From assembly GCF_014269035.2 (NCBI RefSeq), contig NZ_JABWRP020000007.1:1-64000 (forward strand): DNA of 64,000 bases, given 5' to 3'. The stretch's first letter is position 1; each line of letters opens with the position of its first letter. Both the position numbers and the translations under genes were made by a program. The notes beneath the pieces are model-generated. The model searched no databases and was not told the DNA's origin. It worked only from the letters and a program-made list of their open reading frames with translations. Below, piece after piece: positions 1 to 9,213 of this stretch. This DNA is from Pseudomonas vlassakiae (GTDB lineage: Bacteria > Pseudomonadota > Gammaproteobacteria > Pseudomonadales > Pseudomonadaceae).

Positions 1-60
1 CCAAAAAACGCTGGCTCCTATCATCCGGCCCCTACGCTTCGCTCCGGGGTCCCCTCACTC

Positions 61-220
61 CGGCGCCCTCCGGGCCCGCGCGGCCTACGACTTGCTACGC
101 AAGTCTACATCTCGCGCCTTCGGCTACGCCGAAGGGGTGCTGCGCACCCTGGCCCTCCAGACGCCTGCGTTCGGCCTCCTGAAGTCGCATTCGGCGTTTG
201 CTGAACTACCGCGCGCTTAG
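61..220. repeat. Cluster of short perfect stem-loops with TAC/TGC loops
   Basis: No convincing gene is seen here. Three perfect inverted repeats follow one another: GACTTGC-TAC-GCAAGTC at 89-105, CCTTCGGC-TAC-GCCGAAGG at 117-135 and GGTGC-TGC-GCACC at 136-148. Similar structured, non-coding GC-rich blocks recur between genes in P. putida-group genomes (recollection, not checked). Open frames through this block look like artefacts of base composition. Confidence 0.5.
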
Positions 221-299
221 AAGCAAAAGCAAGAGCAAGAGCAAAAGCAAGAGCAAAAGCAAGAGCAAAAGCAAGAGCAAAAGCAAGAGCAAGAGCAGA
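221..299. repeat. Purine-rich tandem hexamer repeat (AAGCAA/GAGCAA)
   Basis: About thirteen hexamers of the form AAGCAA or GAGCAA run without interruption, often alternating to give a 12-bp unit AAAAGCAAGAGC. Strand asymmetry is extreme: purines plus C and no T on the plus strand. It lies between the hairpin cluster and the cobalamin riboswitch. The Leu/Ala-rich or Ser/Cys/Phe-rich peptides it would encode on the other strand look like translation artefacts. Copy number is probably variable between strains (inference). Confidence 0.85.
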
Positions 300-356
300 A
301 CGATGGGCTTCGTCGACGGGATGGCAACAGTTGACCACCCGCCACCCCCCGCGTAG

Positions 357-548
357 CCTTGCGACTTCGAGGTTCTTCGGCACTGCCGAAGCTAAGACGG
401 GAACGCGGTACAAGCCGCGGCTGCCCCCGCAACTGTAGGCACCGACAATGGGTCGACACAGCCACTGCGCCAATGCGCGGGAAGGCGTCACCCCGCCAGC
501 TGCTTGATGCACTGGAACGGTGCAAGCCAGGAGACCTGCCTCGAGACG
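357..548 (+). promoter_or_regulatory. Cobalamin (AdoCbl-type) riboswitch
   Basis: The conserved landmarks of the cobalamin riboswitch appear in order: GACGGGAACGCGGT near 395-408, GGCTGCCCCCGCAACTG near 420-436, GCCACTG...GCGGGAAGGCG near 460-488, and the B12-box element AAGCCAGGAGACCTGCC near 525-541. It ends roughly 110 bases before cobW. A GC-rich pair (CCGGGC near 562, GCCCGG near 590) lies between and could form the expression platform. Cobalamin binding normally lowers expression downstream, so the four-gene operon is probably repressed by B12. Confidence 0.93.
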
Positions 549-657
549 ATTTCGACTTTCAACCGGGCGGGGTGATCCGGTGGCGAACGAGCCCGGCCGG
601 CCTGGCCTGCGGCTTTCGTCCCGTGTGCCCGCACCAACCTGCCAAGGGCAACGCGAC

Positions 658-1725
658 ATGAAAACACTGGCCAAGCTCCCCGTCACCATCGTTACCGGCT
701 TTCTCGGCTCGGGCAAGACCACCTTGCTCCGCCACATGCTCGACAACGCCCAAGGCCGCCGCATCGCGGTCATCGTCAACGAATTCGGCGAGCTTGGCAT
801 CGACGGCGAAATCCTCAAGCAATGCAGCATCGGCTGCACCGAGGAAGAAGCCAGCGGCCGCGTCTATGAACTCGCCAACGGCTGCCTGTGCTGCACCGTG
901 CAGGAAGAATTCTTCCCGGTGATGCGCGAACTGGTCGCACGCCGTGGCGACCTCGATCACATCCTCATCGAAACCAGCGGCCTGGCACTGCCCAAGCCCC
1001 TGGTGCAAGCCTTCCAGTGGCCGGAAATCCGCAACGCCTGCACCGTCGATGCTGTCATTACCGTGGTCGACAGCCCGGCCGTGGCCGCCGGCACCTTCGC
1101 CGCCTACCCGGAGCAGGTCGACGCGCAACGCAAGCTTGATCCCAACCTTGATCACGAATCGCCACTGCACGAACTGTTCGCCGACCAGCTGGCCAGTGCC
1201 GACCTGGTGGTGTTGAACAAGGCTGACCTGATCGACGCCGAAGGCCTGGCCAAGGTGCGTGCCGAAGTGGCCGAGGAGCTGCCGCCAGCCGTCAAGGTAA
1301 TCGAAGCCAGCAGCGGCCGACTGCCGCTGGAAGTGCTGTTGGGCGTGGGCGCGGAGTCCGAGGCGCACATCGATGGCCGTCGCACCCACCACGATGCCCA
1401 CCATGACGGCGACGATCATGACGATCACGACCACGATGCCTTCGACTCGATCTCCATCGACCTGCCCGAAGCTGACGAAAGCCTGCTGCTCGATGCCCTG
1501 ACCCAGCTGGTGGTGGAATTCGGCATCCTGCGCGCCAAAGGCTTCGCGGCCATCCCCGGCAAGCCGATGCGCCTGTTGGTACAGGGCGTGGGCACCCGTT
1601 TCGACAAGCACTTCGACCGCGCCTGGCGCGCCGACGAGCCCCGCATCACCCGCCTGGTGCTGATTGGCCAGGACCTCGATGCCCCACAGCTGGAAGCGCG
1701 CCTGCGCCAGGCCCTGGGCGCCTGA
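658..1725 (+). CDS. cobW: CobW-type GTPase/metallochaperone (COG0523)
   Basis: A 355-residue P-loop GTPase of the CobW/COG0523 family, which is thought to deliver metal ions to target enzymes. Visible motifs are Walker A GFLGSGKT (residues 14-21), the metal-binding GCLCC motif (75-79), ETSGLALP, NKAD for guanine recognition, and a His/Asp-rich loop (about residues 238-258) typical of metal-handling members. I chose the ATG at 658 because the Walker A motif then lies close to the N-terminus, as is usual. An upstream in-frame extension would run back into the riboswitch. It is the first gene after the riboswitch and only 3 bases separate it from cobN. Together these indicate cobalt supply to the CobN chelatase rather than zinc homeostasis, although the family does both. 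Confidence 0.93.
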   Translation: MKTLAKLPVTIVTGFLGSGKTTLLRHMLDNAQGRRIAVIVNEFGELGIDGEILKQCSIGCTEEEASGRVYELANGCLCCTVQEEFFPVMRELVARRGDLDHILIETSGLALPKPLVQAFQWPEIRNACTVDAVITVVDSPAVAAGTFAAYPEQVDAQRKLDPNLDHESPLHELFADQLASADLVVLNKADLIDAEGLAKVRAEVAEELPPAVKVIEASSGRLPLEVLLGVGAESEAHIDGRRTHHDAHHDGDDHDDHDHDAFDSISIDLPEADESLLLDALTQLVVEFGILRAKGFAAIPGKPMRLLVQGVGTRFDKHFDRAWRADEPRITRLVLIGQDLDAPQLEARLRQALGA

Positions 1726-1728
1726 CCC

Positions 1729-4700
1729 ATGCACCTGCTGCGGACCCAGCCCGGCGGCTTCGTGCCAGACGACAGCATCGCCGACCTCGGCCAGACGCCC
1801 GCCGACCTGGTGATCCTCTGCAGCGGCGACTCGCACCTGGCACTGCTTGCCGAAACCGCCGAGCAGCTGCCAGACGATTTCCCCAGCCTGCGCCTGGCCA
1901 ACCCGATGCAGGTGCAGAACCATGCCTCGGTCGACTTGTATGTCGACGAGGTCCTGCGCCATGCCAAGGTAATCCTGGTGTCGCTGCACGGTGGCGTCGG
2001 CTATTGGCGCTACGGCGTCGAGCAGCTGGTCGAACTGGCAACGCGGGGCGTGCAGCTGATCCTGGTCCCCGGCGATGATCGCCCGGACCCGGAGCTGACC
2101 GGCCTCGGCACGGTCATCGGCGAGCCGGCCGAGCGGCTCTGGCACTACTTGCGCCAGGGCGGCAAGCGCAATGCCATCAACCTGTTCAACTGCCTGGCCA
2201 ATCAGTGGCTGGGGCGTGACTACCCTTGGGACGAACCGCAGCCTTTGCCGCGCACTTCGGTGTATCACCCGCGCATACCTGGCGCACAGCTCGAAGACTG
2301 GTACAGCCACTGGAACAGTGAGTATCCGGTGGCACCGTTGCTGTTCTATCGTTCTCACCTGCAGGCTGCCAACACCACATTCATTGACGTGTTCTGCGAG
2401 CGCTTGCAGGCCGCCGGCCTCAACCCGCTGCCCATCGCGGTGGCCAGCCTCAAGGAAAGTGCCTGCCTGGAGCAGGTCGAAGCCTGGCTGGACGAAGTAG
2501 AGGCCGAGGTGTTGATCAACACCACCGGTTTTGCCCTCTCCAGCCCGGAACGGCCCAACCTGCGCCCGTTCCGTCGTGATATCCCGGTGTTGCAGGCCAT
2601 CTGTGCGCAGGACAACCAGCCCGGCTGGGAGGCCAGCGAGCAGGGCCTGGGTGCCCGCGACCTGGCCATGCACATCGCCTTGCCCGAACTGGACGGGCGC
2701 ATCATCACCCGACCGGTCAGTTTCAAGGACATGGCCTGGCGCAGCGAGCGCAGCCAGTCCGATGTGGTCTGTTACCGTGCTCACCCCGAGCGCATGGACT
2801 TTGTCGCCGAGCTGGCACGGCGTTGGGTCGAACTGGCGCGCCTGCCCAATGGGCAAAAGCGCGTGGCCCTGGTGCTGGCCAACTACCCGACCCGCGATGG
2901 CCGTATCGGCAATGGCGTCGGCCTGGATACCCCGGCTGCCGCCCTCAACATCCTCAAGGCACTGCAGGCCGAGGGCTATCCGCTCGCGCAGCTGCCAGGC
3001 AGCGGCACGCAACTGATTCACCAGCTGCTGGGCGGGGTGACCAACGACCTCGAACAGCTCGACCAACGCCCGTGCGCCCAGAGCCTGAGCCTGGCGGACT
3101 ACCACGCGGCCTTCGCACGCCTGCCAGAGGCCAATCGGCAGGCCGTGCTGGAGCGCTGGGGGCCGCCCGAGCAAGACCCGATGTACCGCGCTGGCCGCCT
3201 GATGGTCGCCGGCCTGCGCTTTGGCCTGACCTTCGTCGGTATCCAGCCAGCGCGCGGTTACCAGGTCGACCCCAGCGCGGTGTACCACGACCCGGACCTG
3301 GTGCCACCGCATGGTTACCTGGCGTTTCACTTCTGGTTGCGTCATGCCTTTGCTGCCGATGCCGTGATCCACGTCGGCAAGCACGGCAACCTGGAGTGGC
3401 TGCCCGGCAAGGGCGTCGGCCTGTCCGCACATTGCTGGCCGGACGCGCTGCTCGGCCCGCTGCCCAATATCTACCCGTTCATCGTCAACGACCCGGGCGA
3501 AGGCGCCCAGGCCAAGCGCCGGACCCAGGCGGTGATCATCGATCACCTGATGCCGCCGCTGACCCGCGCCGAAACCTACGGCCCGCTGCGTCATCTGGAG
3601 CAACTGGCGGACGAATTCTACGAAGCCCAACTGCTCGACCCACGGCGTGCACGAGAGCTGCAACGTGACATTCTCGAGCTGGTCAAGGCCAACCATATCG
3701 ACCGTGAGTTGCAGCTGGAGGGCCAGCTGGACGATGCCGCAGTGTGGTTGCCGCGCCTGGATACCTACCTGTGCGACCTCAAGGAATCGCAGATCCGCGA
3801 TGGCCTGCATGTATTCGGGCAGTCGCCGCAGGCGCGCCTGCGCCTCGATACCTTGCTGGCCTTGCTGCGCGTGGAGCGGGGCGATGGTCGCGGTGGCAAT
3901 GCCAGCCTGCTGCGGACCCTGGCCAAGGCACTGACGCCGGGCTTCGATCCTCTCGACTGCGACCTTGGCGAGGCCTGGTCAGGGCCACGCCCGGCGATGC
4001 TGCAGGCCGTGCAAGCGGGCGCTTGGCGCACTGCTGGCGATACCCGCGAGCGCCTTGAGTTGCTTGCGCTGCGCATCATCGAGCAGGCGCTGGAAGGGCC
4101 GGCGCAGCTGCCCGAGCAACCGCAGTGGCAGCCGGTGCACGAGGTGCTGGACTCTCTGCGCGAGCAGGTCGCTCCTGACCTGGATGCGTGCGGCGCTGCG
4201 GAGATCAATGGGCTGCTGGCCGCGCTGTGCGGGCGGTTCGTACCGGCCGGTCCCAGCGGTGCACCCAGCCGCGGCCGCCTGGATGTACTGCCCACCGGGC
4301 GTAACTTCTACACCGTCGATGTGCGCAACCTGCCCACCACCACCGCCTGGCGCCTGGGGTTCGCCTCGGCCAACCTGATCCTCGAACGGCACCTGCAAGA
4401 CCATGGCGACCATCTGCGCCAGCTGGGTTTGTCGGTGTGGGGCACGGCGACCATGCGCACCGGTGGCGACGACATTGCCCAGGCCATGGCGTTGATGGGG
4501 GTGCGCCCGGTGTGGGCTACCGGCAGCCAGCGCGTCGACGACTTCGAGATCCTGCCACTGAGCCTGCTCGACCGCCCACGGGTGGACGTGACGCTGCGCG
4601 TCTCGGGCTTCTTCCGCGATGCCTTCGGCAACCTGATCCGCCTGTTCGATGCGGCGGTGCAGGCAGTGGCGGCACTGGACGAGCCGGACGACCTCAACCC

Positions 4701-5490
4701 GCTGGCCGCGCGGGTGCGCAACGAACGCGCCAGCCTGCAGGCGCAGGGCGTGGAGGCCGAACAGGCGGCGCGCCAGGCGGGATGGCGGGTGTTCGGGGCC
4801 AAACCAGGCGCCTACGGTGCCGGCGTGCAGAACGCCATCGACGGCCGCCTGTGGCACAGCCGTGAAGACCTCGCCGAGGTTTACCTCAATCATGGTGGCT
4901 ATGCCTACGGTGGCCGCGATGAAGGCACCCCGGCGCGCGCCCAGTTCGCCCGGCGCCTGAGCCAGGTGCAGGCGGTGTTGCAGAACCAGGACAACCACGA
5001 GCACGACTTGCTGGATTCCAACGATTACTATCAGTTCCAGGGCGGCATGCTGGCCGCGTCGGAGACCTTGTCCGGTGGGGCAGTGGCCAGTTATCACGGC
5101 GATCACAGCCAGGTCGACCGGCCGCGGATCCGTACCTTGAAGGAAGAGCTGAACCGCGTGATCCGTGCCCGTGCCTTGAACCCGAAGTGGATCGACGGGG
5201 CGAAACGCCATGGCTACAAGGGTGCGTTCGAGCTGGCCGCGACCGTCGACAACCTGTTCGCCTTCGACGCCACCACGCACCTGATCGATGACCATCATTA
5301 CCAGTCGCTGGCCGATGCCTACGTGCTCGACCCGGCGACCCGCGACTTCATGCGAGAGCATAACCCCGAGGCGCTGCGCGACCTCACCGAGCGCTTGCTG
5401 GAAGCCCAGCAACGCGGGCTTTGGGAAGCCCCCGGTGACTATCGCGAGGCCCTTGAGGAACAGTTGCTCGACGGCGAGGAACAGCCTTGA
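1729..5490 (+). CDS. cobN: Cobaltochelatase large subunit CobN
   Basis: A 1253-residue CobN/BchH-family protein, the usual length. It is the large subunit of the ATP-dependent chelatase that inserts Co(II) into hydrogenobyrinic acid a,c-diamide in the aerobic B12 pathway. Family-like segments include HVGKHGNLEWLPGKG in the first third and GYAYGGRDEG and KRHGYKGAFE toward the C-terminus. It starts 3 bases after the cobW stop and is followed within 1 base by a ChlI-type ATPase. The partner subunits encoded downstream resemble ChlI/ChlD rather than CobS/CobT, an arrangement known from pseudomonads. Soluble and cytoplasmic. Confidence 0.96.
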   Translation: MHLLRTQPGGFVPDDSIADLGQTPADLVILCSGDSHLALLAETAEQLPDDFPSLRLANPMQVQNHASVDLYVDEVLRHAKVILVSLHGGVGYWRYGVEQLVELATRGVQLILVPGDDRPDPELTGLGTVIGEPAERLWHYLRQGGKRNAINLFNCLANQWLGRDYPWDEPQPLPRTSVYHPRIPGAQLEDWYSHWNSEYPVAPLLFYRSHLQAANTTFIDVFCERLQAAGLNPLPIAVASLKESACLEQVEAWLDEVEAEVLINTTGFALSSPERPNLRPFRRDIPVLQAICAQDNQPGWEASEQGLGARDLAMHIALPELDGRIITRPVSFKDMAWRSERSQSDVVCYRAHPERMDFVAELARRWVELARLPNGQKRVALVLANYPTRDGRIGNGVGLDTPAAALNILKALQAEGYPLAQLPGSGTQLIHQLLGGVTNDLEQLDQRPCAQSLSLADYHAAFARLPEANRQAVLERWGPPEQDPMYRAGRLMVAGLRFGLTFVGIQPARGYQVDPSAVYHDPDLVPPHGYLAFHFWLRHAFAADAVIHVGKHGNLEWLPGKGVGLSAHCWPDALLGPLPNIYPFIVNDPGEGAQAKRRTQAVIIDHLMPPLTRAETYGPLRHLEQLADEFYEAQLLDPRRARELQRDILELVKANHIDRELQLEGQLDDAAVWLPRLDTYLCDLKESQIRDGLHVFGQSPQARLRLDTLLALLRVERGDGRGGNASLLRTLAKALTPGFDPLDCDLGEAWSGPRPAMLQAVQAGAWRTAGDTRERLELLALRIIEQALEGPAQLPEQPQWQPVHEVLDSLREQVAPDLDACGAAEINGLLAALCGRFVPAGPSGAPSRGRLDVLPTGRNFYTVDVRNLPTTTAWRLGFASANLILERHLQDHGDHLRQLGLSVWGTATMRTGGDDIAQAMALMGVRPVWATGSQRVDDFEILPLSLLDRPRVDVTLRVSGFFRDAFGNLIRLFDAAVQAVAALDEPDDLNPLAARVRNERASLQAQGVEAEQAARQAGWRVFGAKPGAYGAGVQNAIDGRLWHSREDLAEVYLNHGGYAYGGRDEGTPARAQFARRLSQVQAVLQNQDNHEHDLLDSNDYYQFQGGMLAASETLSGGAVASYHGDHSQVDRPRIRTLKEELNRVIRARALNPKWIDGAKRHGYKGAFELAATVDNLFAFDATTHLIDDHHYQSLADAYVLDPATRDFMREHNPEALRDLTERLLEAQQRGLWEAPGDYREALEEQLLDGEEQP

Positions 5491-5491
5491 A

Positions 5492-6493
5492 ATGAGTGAA
5501 CCCGTGCAATTCCCACTGGCGGCCGTGGTCGGCGCCGAGGACCTCAAACTGGCCCTGTGCCTCACCGCCATCGACCCGAAGATCGGCGGCGTGCTCATCG
5601 AAGGCCCGCGCGGCATGGCCAAGAGTACCTTGGCTCGGGGCCTGGCCGATCTGCTGGGCGAGGGCCCGTTCGTGACCTTGCCGTTGGGCGCAAGTGAAGA
5701 GCGTTTGATCGGGACGCTGGACCTGGATGCTGCGCTTGGCCAGGGCAAGGCGCAGTTTAGCCCCGGTGTGCTGGCCCAGGCCGATGGTGGCGTGTTGTAT
5801 GTCGATGAAGTCAACCTGCTGCCGGATACCCTGGTCGACCTGCTGCTGGATGTGGCTGCCAGTGGTACCAACCGCATCGAACGCGATGGTATTTCACATC
5901 GGCACAGTGCCCGTTTCGTGCTGATCGGCACCATGAACCCCGAGGAAGGCGAGTTGCGCCCGCAATTGCTCGACCGCTTCGGCCTCAATGTGGCGCTCGA
6001 TGGCCTGCCGGCTCCCGAGGCACGCCAACAGATCATCCGTCGGCGGCTGGCCTTCGACAGCGACCCGCAAGCATTCTGCGAGCAGTGGGCCAGTGCCCAG
6101 GCGCAACTGCGCGAGCGCTGCCAGGCGGCGCGCCAGGGGCTGGCGGCGATTGCCCTGGACGATCAGGCGCTGGCCTGGATCACCGAGCGTTGTTTCGCCG
6201 CTGGTGTTGATGGCCTGCGTGCCGATCTGGTGTGGCTGCGCGCTGCCCGTGCGCATTGTGCCTGGCGCGGTGGGCAGGCGATCGAGGAAGGGGATGTCGA
6301 CGCCGTGGCCGAATTCGCCTTGCGCCATCGCCGGCGCACGCCGGCCGAGGTGCCAGCCTCTGCGCCGCCCGGTGCAGCGGATGGCCGCGACAGGCAGGGT
6401 GAGGGTGGCCAGGGCGATTGGGGCGCACTGCCGGCGCAACCGGTGAGCAGCGGCGCACGGCGAGAGGTGCCGAACTGGGCAAAAAAGCCCTGA
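5492..6493 (+). CDS. chlI: ChlI/BchI-type AAA+ chelatase subunit
   Basis: A 333-residue AAA+ ATPase of the magnesium-chelatase I-subunit type. Walker A is GPRGMAKST (about residue 33) and Walker B is VLYVDEVNLLP (about residue 93), followed by sensor-type GTMNPEEGELRPQLLDRFG. The last 50 residues form a low-complexity Pro/Gly/charged tail resembling the linker of ChlD proteins. The ATG at 5492 overlaps the end of cobN almost exactly, so an in-frame extension upstream into cobN was rejected. Its position between cobN and a VWA gene suggests that it provides ATP hydrolysis for cobalt insertion in place of CobS. No chlorophyll pathway is expected in this organism. Confidence 0.92.
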   Translation: MSEPVQFPLAAVVGAEDLKLALCLTAIDPKIGGVLIEGPRGMAKSTLARGLADLLGEGPFVTLPLGASEERLIGTLDLDAALGQGKAQFSPGVLAQADGGVLYVDEVNLLPDTLVDLLLDVAASGTNRIERDGISHRHSARFVLIGTMNPEEGELRPQLLDRFGLNVALDGLPAPEARQQIIRRRLAFDSDPQAFCEQWASAQAQLRERCQAARQGLAAIALDDQALAWITERCFAAGVDGLRADLVWLRAARAHCAWRGGQAIEEGDVDAVAEFALRHRRRTPAEVPASAPPGAADGRDRQGEGGQGDWGALPAQPVSSGARREVPNWAKKP

Positions 6494-6528
6494 GCATCCG
6501 CCAACCAGGTTTGAAGGGGGCGGATGCC

Positions 6529-7161
6529 ATGCCCCGTGCCGGAAAACTGCCAGGTGCCAGCCGAGGCCGCAGCCGTGCAGCCTCCGCTGGCCGGGTGGCC
6601 TGGCTGCCGACCTTGCTCAAGGGCCGCCCGAGGTTGCGCCAGGACCTTTGCTGGCAGCAGCGCCAGGCGCAGGCCAATGAACTGTGGCTGGTGATCGTCG
6701 ATGCATCGGCTTCCACCCGGCGCCACCAGGCGCTGGCGCAGTGCAAAGGCCTGCTCGCCGAGCTGTTCGACCAGGCCTATCGGCAACGCGCCCGCCTTGC
6801 GCTGCTCACGGCCAGCGGTGGCGCGCCGCAGTGGCAGCGTCATGGCCTGAAGGCCTCGGCAAGCCTGCAGCCTTGGCTGCAGGCCCTCGGGGCTGGCGGC
6901 GGCACGCCTTTGATTGCAGCGCTCGACCAGGCCAGGCGCTGGTTGCAGGCCCGGCACAAAGCCCATCCCCACGAGTTGCAGCGCTGCCTGGTATTCACCG
7001 ATGGGCGCCTGCAGCGCTGCAATGGCGTGCAGCCCATGCCTTGCGCAACGGTGCTGGTTGACATGGAATTGGCGCCAGTTCGCCTTGGCCGGGCGCACCA
7101 GTTGGCCACGCAATTACATGCCGTCTATCAGCATCTTGAGCAATTCAAGGAAAAGCAGTGA
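6529..7161 (+). CDS. VWA-domain chelatase-associated protein (ChlD C-terminus-like)
   Basis: About 210 residues with a von Willebrand factor A fold: a MIDAS-like VDASAST (about residue 60), a mid-domain GGGTPL, and FTDGRL near the end. The basic N-terminus GRSRAASAGRVAWLPTLL resembles the segment joining linker and VWA in ChlD. A good ribosome-binding site (AAGGGGG, 6513-6520) precedes the ATG at 6529. A TTG at 6418 would give a longer form overlapping chlI in another frame but has no comparable site. Together with chlI this looks like a ChlD split into ATPase and VWA pieces, probably acting with CobN as CobT does. Function is inferred from context. Confidence 0.82.
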   Translation: MPRAGKLPGASRGRSRAASAGRVAWLPTLLKGRPRLRQDLCWQQRQAQANELWLVIVDASASTRRHQALAQCKGLLAELFDQAYRQRARLALLTASGGAPQWQRHGLKASASLQPWLQALGAGGGTPLIAALDQARRWLQARHKAHPHELQRCLVFTDGRLQRCNGVQPMPCATVLVDMELAPVRLGRAHQLATQLHAVYQHLEQFKEKQ

Positions 7162-7236
7162 ATAAGGCGGGACGGGATGGGCGCGACACTATGTCGCAAT
7201 ATGAAAGTTGCCTGGCAAGCCATCGCTAAGTTGCTC

Positions 7237-7259
7237 AAGTGCGTGCCGTGCACGCACTT
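7237..7259. terminator. Perfect 9-bp inverted repeat between convergent genes
   Basis: AAGTGCGTG and CACGCACTT pair perfectly around a 5-base loop. It lies between the stop of the VWA gene and the stop of the convergent small gene at 7278. There is no T-run on either side, so it could be a weak bidirectional terminator or a protein-binding dyad. Confidence 0.4.
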
Positions 7260-7277
7260 GCAGAGTGCGCAACGCGA

Positions 7278-7544
7278 TTATTTCGGCATTGACCAAGGTT
7301 GCAGGTCGTAACCTTTCTGCGACAGTTCGGCGCGGACTTCCTCGATCAGGCTGGCCCACTGTGCAGGGTCCGAATAGATACGCGACGATACTTGTTTGCT
7401 GCCGATACGGGTGCTGGTCCGGTCGATCACCGCAAGGCTCAGTTCGCCTGTACCGTTGGGCGCATCCCAGGCAACGCACTGGAAGGGTTCGAATGCGTGG
7501 TCGGCAATCAGCAGTGCCTCGTTGACACGGAGCGGTGCATTCAT
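7278..7544 (-). CDS. Small conserved-type hypothetical protein (88 aa)
   Basis: An 88-residue soluble protein with no signal peptide or membrane segment and no family I can name. The composition is ordinary for a Pseudomonas protein, with charged and hydrophobic residues alternating in the middle (about residues 33-60) and an amphipathic stretch SLIEEVRAELSQKG. A purine-rich site AGAGAGA sits upstream of the ATG at 7544. It is convergent with the cobalamin operon and divergent from the sigma-54 activator. No function is proposed. Confidence 0.62.
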   Translation of the reverse strand: MNAPLRVNEALLIADHAFEPFQCVAWDAPNGTGELSLAVIDRTSTRIGSKQVSSRIYSDPAQWASLIEEVRAELSQKGYDLQPWSMPK

Positions 7545-7887
7545 GGTTCGGTCTCTCTATGGTCCCAAACAGCGAAATGAGGTCCGCGTAACTGCTACGT
7601 CGCTTCAAGTGTTATCGCGATCCGCAGCGCGGGGTTACTCGTACTGATGCTCCAAGTTAGGGGTGGAGTCACACAGCGCATGTAAATTTTTTGCCGGTTA
7701 CAGATTTTTTGTTTCCCGGCGCCGCTGTGACGCCAATGCATATGAAAAATTCCCGAGCCGGTTTGGTTCGTCAGACTCCGGCAGACAAACGGTCGTGGGC
7801 AGCGTCAAGTTCGTTGCTACTGTTAATTCGGCGCCGCAACTTACTGTTTTAGCGAAAAAAACCAACAATTGGCGCCAAGGAACGGTC
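7545..7887. promoter_or_regulatory. AT-rich divergent intergenic region
   Basis: About 340 bases without a supported gene, separating the small minus-strand gene from the sigma-54 activator. It is noticeably AT-richer than its surroundings. The octamer ATTTTTTG occurs twice, 18 bases apart (7686-7693 and 7704-7711). A perfect palindrome TTGGCGCCAA (7869-7878) lies just before the activator's ribosome-binding site. These may be regulatory sites; none matches a motif I can name. Confidence 0.45.

Positions 7888-9213
<1,326 letters not shown>

Noticed and set aside
217..525. Peptides rich in Cys, Ser and Phe or in Ala, Leu and Phe encoded by the hexamer repeat
   Set aside because: They arise only from translating a non-coding repeat and have no start-site support.
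559..3810. Very long minus-strand open frame opposite cobW and cobN (over 1000 codons)
   Set aside because: It mirrors the high-GC codon pattern of the real plus-strand genes, lacks any domain, and is His/Gln/Ala/Val-rich as antisense frames usually are.
6418..6528. TTG start giving the VWA protein 37 extra residues inside chlI
   Set aside because: No ribosome-binding site; the ATG at 6529 has a good one. The longer form is not excluded.
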